Both the position numbers and the translations under genes were made by a program. Source: an uncultured Ruminococcus sp. (lineage in GTDB: Bacteria > Bacillota > Clostridia > Oscillospirales > Acutalibacteraceae). Taken from it: DNA of 33,246 nucleotides. Positions 15,821 to 24,935 of this stretch are shown here, in pieces (the stretch's first letter is position 1; every line of letters starts with the position of its first letter). The stretch lies in contig CADCHW010000001.1 of assembly GCA_902801245.1 (NCBI GenBank), positions 73,626 through 106,871 of the forward strand, read 5' to 3'. The notes beneath the pieces are model-generated. The model saw only the letters and a program-made list of their open reading frames with translations. It did no database searches and was not told where the DNA came from.

Positions 15821-16054
15821 TATCTTTCTTTGACCGGCAATTCGCTTCGCTGTTGCCTGTTTTTATTTTTTAGGAAAGACATCATTTTGGTGTGTTTATA
15901 TTTTTGTGTTTCCTTGATAGTTTGTCTAGTTTCGCTGAGGGGAGTTTATTTTTCTTTGCAAGTTGGTTTCGTCAGCGACAAGGGCTCTGCCCTTGACCCG
16001 CAAGCTTTGAAAAGCTTGACCAAACTTTAACGGGCTTCGCATCACCGAAAGATA
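15821..16054 (-). repeat. Dispersed MITE-like element, copy 2 (complete, inverted)
   Basis: 234 bp with the same ends as copy 1, TATCTTTC (15821-15828) and GAAAGATA (16047-16054), in reverse orientation. It sits between the divergent vWA and DUF3343 promoters. Compared with copy 1 the middle hairpin is AAGGGCagaGCCCTT instead of GGGGCagaGCCCC, a paired change that keeps the stem. The A-rich part has diverged most. Confidence 0.8.
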
Positions 16055-16102
16055 CTATAAATCAAAAAATAAATCCACACTTTTACACAACACACTGCAT
16101 AC

Positions 16103-16135
16103 TATAATAGCAGTAAAGAAGTATTATTCTTTACT
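16103..16135 (+). promoter_or_regulatory. -10 box and 5'-end hairpin before the DUF3343 gene
   Basis: TATAAT lies at 16103-16108; no clear -35 is seen (weak CTTTTA 17 bp upstream). A perfect 9-bp hairpin, AGTAAAGAA (16112-16120) and TTCTTTACT (16127-16135) with a 6-base loop, starts right at the predicted transcript end. It may protect the mRNA or tune translation. Confidence 0.5.
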
Positions 16136-16154
16136 CGAAGAGAGGTGATTAATT

Positions 16155-16394
16155 TTGGAAAGTAAAAACCTGATTATGATGCCGTCAATAACAAATGCTA
16201 TGAAAGCAAAGGAAATTTTGCTAAAAAAGGGAATACGTGCGGAAATTGTCAGAACTCCGAAACGCAAAGCGAAATCAGGCTGCGGTTACAGTCTGTATGT
16301 TCCCAAGAACTTTTCAAAGGCTGTTTCGATAATAAAGGCTTCCGGAATTAGAATCATGGGAACGATAACAGTCACGGACGGTGAGGAAAAATGA
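16155..16394 (+). CDS. DUF3343-domain protein (putative Se/S carrier-like)
   Basis: 79 residues covering one DUF3343 domain: an N-terminal LIMMPSITNAMKAKEIL and a conserved RKAKSGCGYSLYVP with a single Cys, then a short helix and strand. The family is recorded as putative Se/S carrier-like and is often encoded beside cysteine-desulfurase-like or selenium genes, which fits the next gene here. The start is TTG 16155, set by GAGAGGTG about 8 bases upstream. Its stop overlaps the following start (ATGA), so the two are translationally coupled. The lone Cys is a plausible persulfide or selenide acceptor (inference). Confidence 0.8.
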   Translation: MESKNLIMMPSITNAMKAKEILLKKGIRAEIVRTPKRKAKSGCGYSLYVPKNFSKAVSIIKASGIRIMGTITVTDGEEK

Positions 16395-17527
16395 TATATC
16401 TTGATAATGCTGCTACAACCTTTCCGAAGCCTGCAAACGTCAGACGTGCAATGAATAATGCCGCCGCAAATTACAGTGCAAATCCCGGCAGAGGAGGTCA
16501 TACTCTTGCTATCAGGGCATCGGAAGAGATTTATAAATGCCGAAGTAAGGCTGCCGAATTTTTCGGCGAAGACAATCCCGAAAATGTTATATTCACTCTG
16601 AATTGTACTCACGCTGTAAATATTGTCATAAAAGGACTTCTGAAGCCGGGCGACCACGTTGTTGTTTCGGATTTGGAGCATAATGCCGTTATGCGTCCGC
16701 TATTTGCAATGGGTAAACAAAATGTAACGTATACAGTCGCTAAGGTTTCAAATACAAGTGCAGACGAAACTCTTAATAATTTCAGAGAAGCTCTTCAAAG
16801 CAATACAAAGCTTGTGATATGCACTCACGTTTCAAATGTCTGGGGCATTAAGCTTCCGATTGAACGAATAACCGCAATGTGTCATCAGTACGGAATACCT
16901 GTGATGATAGATGCGGCTCAGAGTGCAGGTATTCAAAAGATAAATATAAGAGAAAATAATTTTGATTTTGTATGTATGCCGGGGCATAAGGGTCTTTACG
17001 GTCCTATGGGTACGGGTATGCTGATAACTCCGCACCACAATAAACTAGAAACTTTTATGGAGGGCGGTACGGGAAGCGACTCGGCTCACTTTGAACAGCC
17101 TGATACTTCCCCCGATAAATTTGAAAGCGGAACTCCCAATCTTATCGGAATAGCCGGCTTAAGTGCAGGAATAGATTTTGTGAAGTCAATCACAACGGAG
17201 AAAATATTGACACATGAAGTTAATCTTCTCGCATATTTATATGACAGATTATCAACAAATCGAAATATTGTACTCTACACACCTAGACCAACTCCGCAGA
17301 CCTCAGGCGGTGTACTGTCCTTTAACGTCAAAGATACCGACAGCGAAGAGGTTGCCTCTTATCTTAACAAACGAGGTTCAATCGCCGTCAGGGCCGGACT
17401 TCACTGCTCGCCGCAGGCTCACAGGCATTTCGGCACGGAGGAAATAGGAGCTGTCAGAATTGCTCCGTCCTATTTCACCACCATGGGAGAAATGAACGCT
17501 CTCGCTCAGATTTTAACAAAAATTTAA
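16391..17527 (+). CDS. Cysteine-desulfurase-family PLP enzyme (class V aminotransferase fold)
   Basis: 378 residues, full length for the family. MIYLDNAATTFPKP opens the fold, MIDAAQSAG (172-180) carries the PLP-binding Asp, PGHKG supplies the Schiff-base Lys200, and RAGLHCSPQAH places the catalytic Cys339 near the C-terminus, as in SufS/Csd-like enzymes. It most resembles the EF2568-type cysteine desulfurase family (TIGR01977). It would take sulfur (or selenium) from cysteine (or selenocysteine). Coupling to the DUF3343 protein suggests transfer to its conserved Cys. No sufU, iscU or selD is in the window, so the final acceptor is unknown. Confidence 0.9.
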   Translation: MIYLDNAATTFPKPANVRRAMNNAAANYSANPGRGGHTLAIRASEEIYKCRSKAAEFFGEDNPENVIFTLNCTHAVNIVIKGLLKPGDHVVVSDLEHNAVMRPLFAMGKQNVTYTVAKVSNTSADETLNNFREALQSNTKLVICTHVSNVWGIKLPIERITAMCHQYGIPVMIDAAQSAGIQKINIRENNFDFVCMPGHKGLYGPMGTGMLITPHHNKLETFMEGGTGSDSAHFEQPDTSPDKFESGTPNLIGIAGLSAGIDFVKSITTEKILTHEVNLLAYLYDRLSTNRNIVLYTPRPTPQTSGGVLSFNVKDTDSEEVASYLNKRGSIAVRAGLHCSPQAHRHFGTEEIGAVRIAPSYFTTMGEMNALAQILTKI

Positions 17528-17632
17528 AAATATCACAACGAAAAGTTAATCGGTTAAATGTAATATAGATTTCGGTAATTTCGGTAAAGAATCTTCATAT
17601 AATTTTTTTGTGCAGAATTTTTGAAAAAAAGG

Positions 17633-17660
17633 TTGCATATCTAAATTTTTGTGGTAAAAT
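17633..17660 (+). promoter_or_regulatory. Promoter of cdaA-cdaR
   Basis: TTGCAT (17633-17638) and TAAAAT (17655-17660), 16-bp spacer, about 65 bases before cdaA. The intergenic stretch 17528-17730 shows no terminator or other element apart from a short direct repeat of TTTCGGTAA near 17572-17588. Confidence 0.55.
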
Positions 17661-17730
17661 ATTATTATAACGTTAATGTGTCTATGAGTGTGAAAAATCT
17701 CTTGACCGTAAATCGAGGGGATTAGAAAAT

Positions 17731-18624
17731 ATGGGAGTTATAAATCAGGTTATTGAAAATTTCTTTGCTATAATGAGAACTTTTCAATTGAAAGACGCTG
17801 TCGATATTATATCGATAGGTTTTATAATATATTATCTTATAAAGCTTGTGAGGGAAACAAGAGCGGTTCAGCTTGTAAAAGGTATTTTTATTCTGCTGGT
17901 ATTATACGGATTTGCATATATGTTCAAGCTTACTATGCTAACGGCAATGCTGAACAGGTTTTTTGAATTTGCGGTGTTGGTTCTGTTCATTGTTTTTCAG
18001 CCGGAAATGCGTAAGGTTCTGGAGCAGCTCGGCAGAAGTAACTATACCTACAGACGGATAAAAAATGTGTTTACGGATTCGTCTAATGAAGAGGATATTT
18101 TAAAGCAGAAAAAAACAATCTCCGTGTTTGTGAATGCCGTTATGCAGCTGCATTCAACAAAAACAGGTGCACTTATTGTATTTGAACGGCGAACACGGCT
18201 CGGAGATATCGCAAATACGGGTACTATAATTAATGCCACTCCGTCATTAATGATGATAGGAAATATTTTCTTTAACAAAGCTCCCCTTCATGACGGTGCA
18301 ATGATAGTTCGTGACAATATGATATATGCGGCAGGCTGCATTCTGCCGCTTACCCATAATGAAAATGTAGACGATAATCTCGGTACACGTCACCGTGCGG
18401 CGTTGGGTGTCAGTGAAGAATCCGATGCGGTTGTAGTTGTTGTTTCGGAGGAAACCGGTTCTGTTTCTATTGCATTAAACGGGGAGCTTACCCGTGATTA
18501 TACAAGGGAATCCTTAACCAATGAGCTTAACCGGCTGCTCATTGACTCGGAAACTGAAGTTCCCGAGAAATTCTCTTTTTTATCGAACGGTAGAAAGGAG
18601 AAGAAAAAAGTTGAGCAAGAATAA
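17731..18624 (+). CDS. cdaA: Diadenylate cyclase CdaA
   Basis: 297 residues; makes the second messenger c-di-AMP from two ATP. Three N-terminal membrane helices (about 22-40, 50-67, 78-92) anchor the DAC domain. The catalytic motifs DGA (188-190, in PLHDGAMIV) and GTRHRAALG (218-226) are intact. The C-terminal tail is basic. ATG 17731 has GAGGGG upstream. It overlaps cdaR by 14 bases, the standard arrangement in Firmicutes; CdaR binds and regulates CdaA at the membrane. The third usual partner, glmM, does not follow. Confidence 0.96.
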   Translation: MGVINQVIENFFAIMRTFQLKDAVDIISIGFIIYYLIKLVRETRAVQLVKGIFILLVLYGFAYMFKLTMLTAMLNRFFEFAVLVLFIVFQPEMRKVLEQLGRSNYTYRRIKNVFTDSSNEEDILKQKKTISVFVNAVMQLHSTKTGALIVFERRTRLGDIANTGTIINATPSLMMIGNIFFNKAPLHDGAMIVRDNMIYAAGCILPLTHNENVDDNLGTRHRAALGVSEESDAVVVVVSEETGSVSIALNGELTRDYTRESLTNELNRLLIDSETEVPEKFSFLSNGRKEKKKVEQE

Positions 18625-19996
18625 TGAATCAAAAAAGAAATTTTCCGTAAACGTACTTTTTAACAATGACAGATTCCTTTTGATTTTATCTTTTATTATG
18701 GCGTTTTTTATCTGGCTGGCTGTGTCAGTGAACAGCGGCGAGATTGCGAATTATTCCATTCCGAATATTCCCGTTACTATGGAGCTTTCGGAAGATGCGG
18801 GTAATGACGGTTTATCCGTTGTAAGCATTAACGGTGTTTCGGTAGATGATTTTACAACAACCGTAAAAGTAAAAGGCAACAGTGTTACGGTAGGTTCGCT
18901 TAAATCCTCCGATATTCAGGTGTATGGCACTAACTTAGGCACTATTGCCACATCGGGCACATATAATGTCACTTTAATGGCAAAACAGCTTGGTATTAAG
19001 AATAATTATGACATTATATCAATAGACCCCTCCGAAGTGACTGTTGTTGTTGACAGAAATATCACCAAGGAATTTGTAATCGATACATCGCAGATTAACG
19101 CAAGCTCGCCTGCCGAATATTATATGGGCAGTCCTACCTTGTCGGAAAAGAGTGTGATTGTAAGAGGTCCGGAACAGAGTGTATCAAAGGTGGCAAAGGC
19201 TGTTGTTTCCGCCGATATCGATAATGAGCTTACCGAAACAACTACTCTCACCGGTTTAAAAGTAACTCTTCTTGATGCAGACGATAAGGAGATTGAGGAC
19301 GATTCAATGGTTATTGAGCCAATCACTGTTGATGTAACAATTCCCGTGCTGATGAAAAAGACAGTTCCCATAGTTCTCGAATATGAGAATTCTCCCGATG
19401 TTTTCGACCCGACAGGATTTATTACGCTTGACCCGTATGAAATTGAAATAGCTGCGTCTTCCGATGTGCTTGATTCCATAAACAGCATATCCGTGGGAAC
19501 ACTTAATTTTAACGAGCTTTCTTACGGCACATCATCAATGACATTTGATATTGTTATGCCAGAGGGTGTTAAGAATTTTAACAATATCAAGGAAGTTACT
19601 GCGAATTTTGATTTTACGAATTATTCCTCCAAATCTTTTGTGATAGACGAATTTGAGTTTGAAAATATTCCTGCCGGATTGGCGGCGGAATACTCCTCCT
19701 ACAGAAGTATCGTGGTCAGAGTTGTGGGACCCGTGGCGGCTGTTTCTAGTCTGAAAGTTTCGGAGGTGTCCGCAGTTATAGATTTGACCGACGCAAAAAG
19801 CGGTACAACCGATATGCCCGTAAAAGTTATGATAAATAAGCTTACGTCATGTTGGATTTACGGCTCTTACGACGTGAATGTTACGGTCGGAGATGTTTCA
19901 ACCGTATCTAAGGTAACAGCTTCGTCACAGTCTGCGGTTTCCTCAAAGCAAGTTGATACGGATACAGATTTGGACGATGCCGATTCGGAAGAATAA
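18611..19996 (+). CDS. cdaR: CdaR (YbbR-domain regulator of CdaA)
   Basis: 461 residues from TTG 18611, chosen for AGGAG 10 bases upstream; the longer open frame lies inside cdaA. One N-terminal membrane helix (about 22-40, FLLILSFIMAFFIWLAVSV) is followed by four extracellular YbbR repeats, about 45-150, 150-255, 256-345 and 346-440. Each has a strand pattern ending in a VxVDV- or VTVVVD-like motif. An acidic tail (DTDTDLDDADSEE) closes it. The overlap with cdaA supports joint synthesis and complex formation. Confidence 0.93.
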   Translation: MSKNNESKKKFSVNVLFNNDRFLLILSFIMAFFIWLAVSVNSGEIANYSIPNIPVTMELSEDAGNDGLSVVSINGVSVDDFTTTVKVKGNSVTVGSLKSSDIQVYGTNLGTIATSGTYNVTLMAKQLGIKNNYDIISIDPSEVTVVVDRNITKEFVIDTSQINASSPAEYYMGSPTLSEKSVIVRGPEQSVSKVAKAVVSADIDNELTETTTLTGLKVTLLDADDKEIEDDSMVIEPITVDVTIPVLMKKTVPIVLEYENSPDVFDPTGFITLDPYEIEIAASSDVLDSINSISVGTLNFNELSYGTSSMTFDIVMPEGVKNFNNIKEVTANFDFTNYSSKSFVIDEFEFENIPAGLAAEYSSYRSIVVRVVGPVAAVSSLKVSEVSAVIDLTDAKSGTTDMPVKVMINKLTSCWIYGSYDVNVTVGDVSTVSKVTASSQSAVSSKQVDTDTDLDDADSEE

Positions 19997-20011
19997 TTTA
20001 TACTAACATTT

Positions 20012-20295
20012 GAAGTTTCGCTCAAGCCTTTACAAGGGCTTGCGGGCGACGGGACACCCCAAGAAGCCGAGCCGTAGGCGACAGCTGATTGGCAGGTGTT
20101 CCTAGTGGTCTTGCACCAGCAGAGGCAGAGCCCTGCTCGCAGACGAAACAAATTATCGTAGAAAAATAAACTACCCTCAGCGAAATTAAACAAACTATGT
20201 TTAGAAAACAAAAATAAAAGCATATACAAAAATTTATCTATCCGCAAAAAACAACAAAAGCAACATCGTAGCGAATTGTCGGTCCAAGAAAGAAA
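20012..20295 (+). repeat. Dispersed MITE-like element, copy 3 (with insert)
   Basis: It lies just after cdaR. From about 20113 it matches copies 1 and 4 closely (GACGAAACAAATTATCGTAG, later AGCGAATTGTCGGTCC). The left hairpin has changed to AAGCC..GGCTT and stays paired. About 65 bp not found in the other copies is inserted at about 20047-20112. The right end reads GAAAGAAA instead of GAAAGATA, and the left terminal repeat is lost. Confidence 0.7.
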
Positions 20296-20326
20296 AGCGG
20301 TAAATCTTAATGCTTTCGAGTATAAG

Positions 20327-20367
20327 AAAAACCTCCTTGAAAAAATAAGGAGGTTTTTCGTTTTTTT
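20327..20367 (+). terminator. Rho-independent terminator before recJ
   Basis: The 12-bp stem AAAAACCTCCTT (20327-20338) / AAGGAGGTTTTT (20347-20358), loop of 8, followed by CG and seven T. It ends the cdaA-cdaR transcript beyond repeat copy 3. Confidence 0.9.
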
Positions 20368-20379
20368 ACAGTAAATATA

Positions 20380-20408
20380 TTGAAATTTATCGGAATAAGT
20401 GTTAAAAT
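20380..20408 (+). promoter_or_regulatory. Promoter of recJ
   Basis: TTGAAA (20380-20385) and TAAAAT (20403-20408), 17-bp spacer. Together with repeat copy 3 and the terminator this accounts for the 464-base gap between cdaR and recJ. Confidence 0.6.
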
Positions 20409-20460
20409 AATATAATATATATGACTTGAAAATTTAAGCGGTTAGAAGGAGAACATTTAT

Positions 20461-22497
20461 ATGAAAAAATGGATTGTATCGGGATTCAGTGAAAATACTG
20501 ACAGGATTATGAATGAATATAATATTCCTAGACTTCCTGCTGCAATTTTAGATTCAAAACATTTTAAAAACGATGATGAAATGCTGGAATTTATATCGAA
20601 AGATTTAAACCTTACAGACCCTTTTCTTATCAAGGATATGGAACTTGCGGTTGAAAGGATAAATCGGGCAATCGATAATTTTGAAAAAATCTGTATTTAT
20701 GGAGATTACGATGCGGACGGAGTTACATCAACAGCAATTTTGTATTCATATCTTGAAAGCCTTTCGGCATATGTAATGTATTATATTCCCAATCGTCTAA
20801 GCGAGGGCTACGGATTAAACAAGAATGCTATAGATTTGCTGAAAGAAAAAGGCGTTGATTTAATAATAACAGTGGATAACGGTATTTCTGCGTATAATGA
20901 AATTGAATATGCAAACAGTATAGGAATAGATGTAGTTGTTACCGACCACCATACTCCTCCCGATAAACTTCCGAATGCAATAGCAAATGTTGATCCTCAC
21001 AGAAAAGATGATGAAAGTCCGTTTAAGTATTTCTGCGGTGCGGGAGTTGTGCTTAAGCTTATTATGGCTATGGAAAGCGAAAATCTTACTGAGGAGGATA
21101 TTCTCGATTTGTATTCCGATATTTGTGCAATAGGCACAATAGGAGATGTTGTCAGTATTACAAGTGAAAACAGAGTGCTTGTCAGAGAGGGCTTGAAGCG
21201 TCTGAACGAAAATATTCACCCCGGCATTGAGGTTTTGAGGGAAAGACTGGGTTATGAAAATAAATATGTTTCGTCCGATATGGTTGCGTTTTATTTTGTT
21301 CCTAAAATAAATTCTGTGGGAAGAATGACAAGTGCGGAAAAAGCTGTTAAGCTTTTTTTAACCGATGATTATGACGAGGCTCTGGATATTGTTGATGAAA
21401 TGCTTGATTATAACAGACTTAGAACAGAAATAGAAAGTAAAATTACTGCCGAAGTCATTAGTGCTATAGAATCAAATCCTAATATCAAAATGAGAAAAAT
21501 ACTTGTTGTTGAGGGTGAAAATTGGCACCCCGGTGTAATAGGAATTGTTGCAGCACGTATTAAAGATATTTACGGCAAACCCACAATGCTTATTTCATGC
21601 AGCGGCGATAATGCCCGAGGTTCGGGAAGAAGTATAGACGGTTTTTCAATGTGTGACGGTATCACATATTGCAAGGATTTACTTACGATTTTCGGCGGTC
21701 ACCCTGCTGCGGCAGGCTGGTCGCTTCCCACAAAAAATATTCCGGCGTTCAGAGATAAAATAAACGAGTATGCGGATAGCTTGTCAAGTACGTTTTTTCC
21801 GGAGGTTAATATTGTCTGCAAGCTTAATCCTGCCACAGTTAGCTTGGATAAGGCACAAAGCCTTGCTTCATATCTTGAGCCGTACGGTACGGATAATCCC
21901 GATCCCGTATTCGGATTTTACAATGTAACACTGTGCGGTACGTTGTCTATGTCGGGGGGGAAACATTTAAAAGTGTTTGTTTCCAGAAACTGCCCCGAGA
22001 TTCAGGTTTTGTTTTTCAAAACAAGACAGGAGGATTTCCCGTATGTTAAGGGAGATTTGCTGAATATTGCGGCTACTCTCGGAACAAATGAGTATAATAA
22101 CAAAACCGAGCTGTCGATTTACGGTAAAGATATTTGCTTCGCCAATATTGATTATGAGGCACATTTGAAAAGCAGACGGATATTTGAAGAATTTATGTTG
22201 GGTAAGCCCGTAACCGATGAAATGAAAAACGAACTTTTGGTAACACGTGACGATTTTGTTGTTGTGTACAAATTTTTAAGAAATAACGGCGGCTTTAAAT
22301 TTGCTCCCGATATTTTGCATTACAGAATAAATAACGATAAAATCAATTACGGAAAGCTTATGCTTATTCTCGAAGTTATGAAAGAGCTTAATCTTATCAC
22401 GATGAACCCTACAAATTCAAAGCTTAATATAGAGGTGGTAAAAAATCCGCCCAAGGTGGATATCCTTTCGGCAAATGTTTTGAAAGGTTTAGTATAG
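20461..22497 (+). CDS. recJ: Single-stranded-DNA-specific exonuclease RecJ
   Basis: 678 residues. The DHH phosphoesterase domain shows IYGDYDADGVTST (79-91), ITVDNGIS (136-143) and VVTDHHTPPD (159-168), with the metal-binding Asp and His residues present. A DHHA1 part has GGHPAAAGW near 411-419, followed by the OB-fold and a C-terminal extension. It degrades ssDNA 5' to 3' in recombination and mismatch/base-excision repair. ATG 20461 follows AGAAGGAG. A G7 run at about 21954-21960 lies in-frame and is a possible sequencing weak spot. rel begins 28 bases after the stop. Confidence 0.95.
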   Translation: MKKWIVSGFSENTDRIMNEYNIPRLPAAILDSKHFKNDDEMLEFISKDLNLTDPFLIKDMELAVERINRAIDNFEKICIYGDYDADGVTSTAILYSYLESLSAYVMYYIPNRLSEGYGLNKNAIDLLKEKGVDLIITVDNGISAYNEIEYANSIGIDVVVTDHHTPPDKLPNAIANVDPHRKDDESPFKYFCGAGVVLKLIMAMESENLTEEDILDLYSDICAIGTIGDVVSITSENRVLVREGLKRLNENIHPGIEVLRERLGYENKYVSSDMVAFYFVPKINSVGRMTSAEKAVKLFLTDDYDEALDIVDEMLDYNRLRTEIESKITAEVISAIESNPNIKMRKILVVEGENWHPGVIGIVAARIKDIYGKPTMLISCSGDNARGSGRSIDGFSMCDGITYCKDLLTIFGGHPAAAGWSLPTKNIPAFRDKINEYADSLSSTFFPEVNIVCKLNPATVSLDKAQSLASYLEPYGTDNPDPVFGFYNVTLCGTLSMSGGKHLKVFVSRNCPEIQVLFFKTRQEDFPYVKGDLLNIAATLGTNEYNNKTELSIYGKDICFANIDYEAHLKSRRIFEEFMLGKPVTDEMKNELLVTRDDFVVVYKFLRNNGGFKFAPDILHYRINNDKINYGKLMLILEVMKELNLITMNPTNSKLNIEVVKNPPKVDILSANVLKGLV

Positions 22498-22525
22498 AAT
22501 AATTGGATACAGAGGTGTGTTTATT

Positions 22526-24739
22526 ATGGCTGCAAACAGAAAGTATTATCAGGACTATGAGGAACTTTGTGAGCTTTTGAATAAAAGTCCCGCCGATTAT
22601 GACCTTGAAAAGATTGAAAGAGCTTACCGTTTAGCGGAGAAAATGCACGGTGACCAGAGAAGAATTTCGGGTGTGCCGTACATTCTGCACCCGACCTCAG
22701 TAGCCTGTATAGTCGTAGATTTGGGTATGGATACCGATTCGGTAGTTGCTGCATTGCTGCACGATGTTGTTGAAGATACTCCCGTAACCATTGAAGAGGT
22801 AACGGCACAGTTCGGAGCTGATGTGGCTCATCTTGTCAACGGTGTTACAAAAATCAGCAAGATTGCCTATACATCACGTGAAGAGCGTCAGGCGGAGAAT
22901 GTCAGAAAAATGCTCATTGCTATGGCGGACGACATCAGAGTTATTATTATTAAGCTTGCCGACAGACTTCACAATATGCGTACAATCGATTGTATGAAAG
23001 AGCAGAAGAGAAGAGATATCGCCCTTGAAACTATGGAGGTTTTTGCTCCGATAGCTCACCGTCTTGGTATTAAGGCTATTAAGGACGAAATGGAGGACTT
23101 GTCGCTTCAATATCTCGACCCCGTAGGCTATAAGGAGATTGAAACACATCTTCAGAATATTATGTCGGACGGTCAAGGTTTTATCAATAAGATTATGGAA
23201 CAGATATCCGCACGTGTTTCGGAGTACATCAAAGACGCTAAGGTAAGCGGTCGTGTTAAAAGTATTCACGGCATTTACAAGAAGCTTATTATTCAGGGAA
23301 AGTCGCTTGAGGAGATTTATGATATTTACGCTGTTCGAGTAATTGTGGATACAGTTGTTGACTGTTACAATGTATTGGGAATTATCCACGATATGTTCCA
23401 GCCGCTTCCAAACCGTTTCAAAGATTACATTTCAACCCCGAAGCCTAATCTATATCGTTCGCTTCATACAACCGTTATAGGCTCGGACGGTGTTCCTTTT
23501 GAAGTTCAGATAAGAACTCAGGAAATGCACCAAACTGCCGAATACGGTATTGCCGCACATTGGAAGTACAAGCTGGGTATGTCGAATAAGAGTTCCATGG
23601 ACGAACAGCTTGCTTGGATTAGACAGATGCTTGAAAATCAGGCGGACAACCACGACCCGACAAGACTTATCAAGGATATTAAAACAGACCTTTCCTCCGA
23701 TGAAGTATTTGTTTATACTCCAAAGGGTGAATTGATTAATCTTCCTATGGGTTCGACCGTGATTGATGTTGCCTATGCAATTCACAGTGCAGTCGGAAAC
23801 CGAATGCTTGGTGCTAAAGCCAATTACAGAATTGTACCGATTGACTATGTGGTTAAAACAGGTGACATTATCGAAATTATCACAGGTAAAGAGGGGTCTG
23901 TAGGTCCCAGCCGTGATTGGCTTAAAATCGTCAAGACAAGCGACGCAAGAAATAAAATCAGGCAGTGGTTCAAGCGTGAAAAACGTGAAGAGAATATTGT
24001 TCTGGGTAAGGCTGAGTTTGAAAAGGAATGTAAGAAGAACGGCTTCGAACTTAACGAGAAAGAGCTTGAAATTATGATGGAACCTATTCTCCGTAAGAAA
24101 AATATTCCGTCAATGGAGCATTTTTACGCATCTATCAGCTACGGCGGAACTGTTCTTTGGAAGCTTATGCCGAGAATGAAAGAAGAGTATACAAAGATTC
24201 TCGAAGAGCGGAAAAAGGCAGAGGGCATTGAAGAAGAATATGTTGTCCCGATTGTTGAAGATAAGCCTAAAACGAAGATTTCAAAGAGCGGTGTAATAAT
24301 CGACGGTATGGACGATGTTGACATTAAGCTTTCAAAATGCTGTACACCTCTTCCGGGTGACGACATTATCGCCTTTATTACAAAGGGTCACGGAATTTCC
24401 GTTCATAAGAGAACTTGTTTGAATGTTCCGAAGAACATTGAAGATGCCGAAGACCCCACACGCTGGATTTCCGCAAGGTGGTCGGATTCTATCAGCAACT
24501 CTTTCAGAACGGTAGTTGAAATTCAGGCATACGACAGAACGGGGCTTGTTGCCGATTTGGCAGGTCAGCTCGGAAATATGCACATCAATATTCATAATAT
24601 GAGTTCAAAGAACATAGGTAACGGTCTTGCCATGGTGACATTTGACATTACCGTTAAGAATAAGTCACATCTTCGTGACATTATTTCACGTCTTAGTTCG
24701 GTAAGAGGAGTTATTTCGGTTGAAAGAACAAACAGATAA
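22526..24739 (+). CDS. relA: Bifunctional (p)ppGpp synthetase/hydrolase Rel
   Basis: 737 residues from ATG 22526, with GAGGTG 8 bases upstream. Domains in order: HD hydrolase (HPTSVACIV, LLHDVVEDTP), synthetase (VKSIHGIYKK, IYDIYAVRVIV, YRSLHTTVIG), TGS (VFVYTPKGELINLPMGSTVIDVAYAIHS), a helical region, a zinc-finger/RIS part (KCCTPLPGDDIIAFITKGHGISVH) and a C-terminal ACT domain. Both catalytic centres look complete, so this is the long stringent-response enzyme that senses uncharged tRNA on the ribosome. It lies behind recJ, as in Bacillus. The usual follower dtd is separated by repeat copy 4. Confidence 0.96.
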   Translation: MAANRKYYQDYEELCELLNKSPADYDLEKIERAYRLAEKMHGDQRRISGVPYILHPTSVACIVVDLGMDTDSVVAALLHDVVEDTPVTIEEVTAQFGADVAHLVNGVTKISKIAYTSREERQAENVRKMLIAMADDIRVIIIKLADRLHNMRTIDCMKEQKRRDIALETMEVFAPIAHRLGIKAIKDEMEDLSLQYLDPVGYKEIETHLQNIMSDGQGFINKIMEQISARVSEYIKDAKVSGRVKSIHGIYKKLIIQGKSLEEIYDIYAVRVIVDTVVDCYNVLGIIHDMFQPLPNRFKDYISTPKPNLYRSLHTTVIGSDGVPFEVQIRTQEMHQTAEYGIAAHWKYKLGMSNKSSMDEQLAWIRQMLENQADNHDPTRLIKDIKTDLSSDEVFVYTPKGELINLPMGSTVIDVAYAIHSAVGNRMLGAKANYRIVPIDYVVKTGDIIEIITGKEGSVGPSRDWLKIVKTSDARNKIRQWFKREKREENIVLGKAEFEKECKKNGFELNEKELEIMMEPILRKKNIPSMEHFYASISYGGTVLWKLMPRMKEEYTKILEERKKAEGIEEEYVVPIVEDKPKTKISKSGVIIDGMDDVDIKLSKCCTPLPGDDIIAFITKGHGISVHKRTCLNVPKNIEDAEDPTRWISARWSDSISNSFRTVVEIQAYDRTGLVADLAGQLGNMHINIHNMSSKNIGNGLAMVTFDITVKNKSHLRDIISRLSSVRGVISVERTNR

Positions 24740-24751
24740 GGTTTACCATTT

Positions 24752-24935
24752 AAAGTTTGGTCAAGCTTTTTAAAGCTTGCGGGGTGCAGGGGCAGAGCCC
24801 CGCTCGCTGACGAAACAAATTATTGTAGAAAAATAAACTACCCTCAGCGAAATTAAACAAACTATGCTTAGAAAACAAAAATAAAAGCATATACAAAAAT
24901 GTATCTATCCGTACAAACCAACAAAGGCAACAGCG
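24752..24935 (+). repeat. Dispersed MITE-like element, copy 4 (truncated)
   Basis: Starts 13 bases after rel. It matches copy 1 from AAAGTTTGGTCAAGC through GGGGCagaGCCCC and GACGAAACAAATTATTGTAG to CAACAGCG, then breaks off into unrelated sequence before dtd. Both terminal inverted repeats are missing. Confidence 0.75.

Noticed and set aside
15830-16030. A 66-codon frame inside repeat copy 2
   Set aside because: The other copies do not keep the frame open in the same register, so it is chance coding within a non-coding element.
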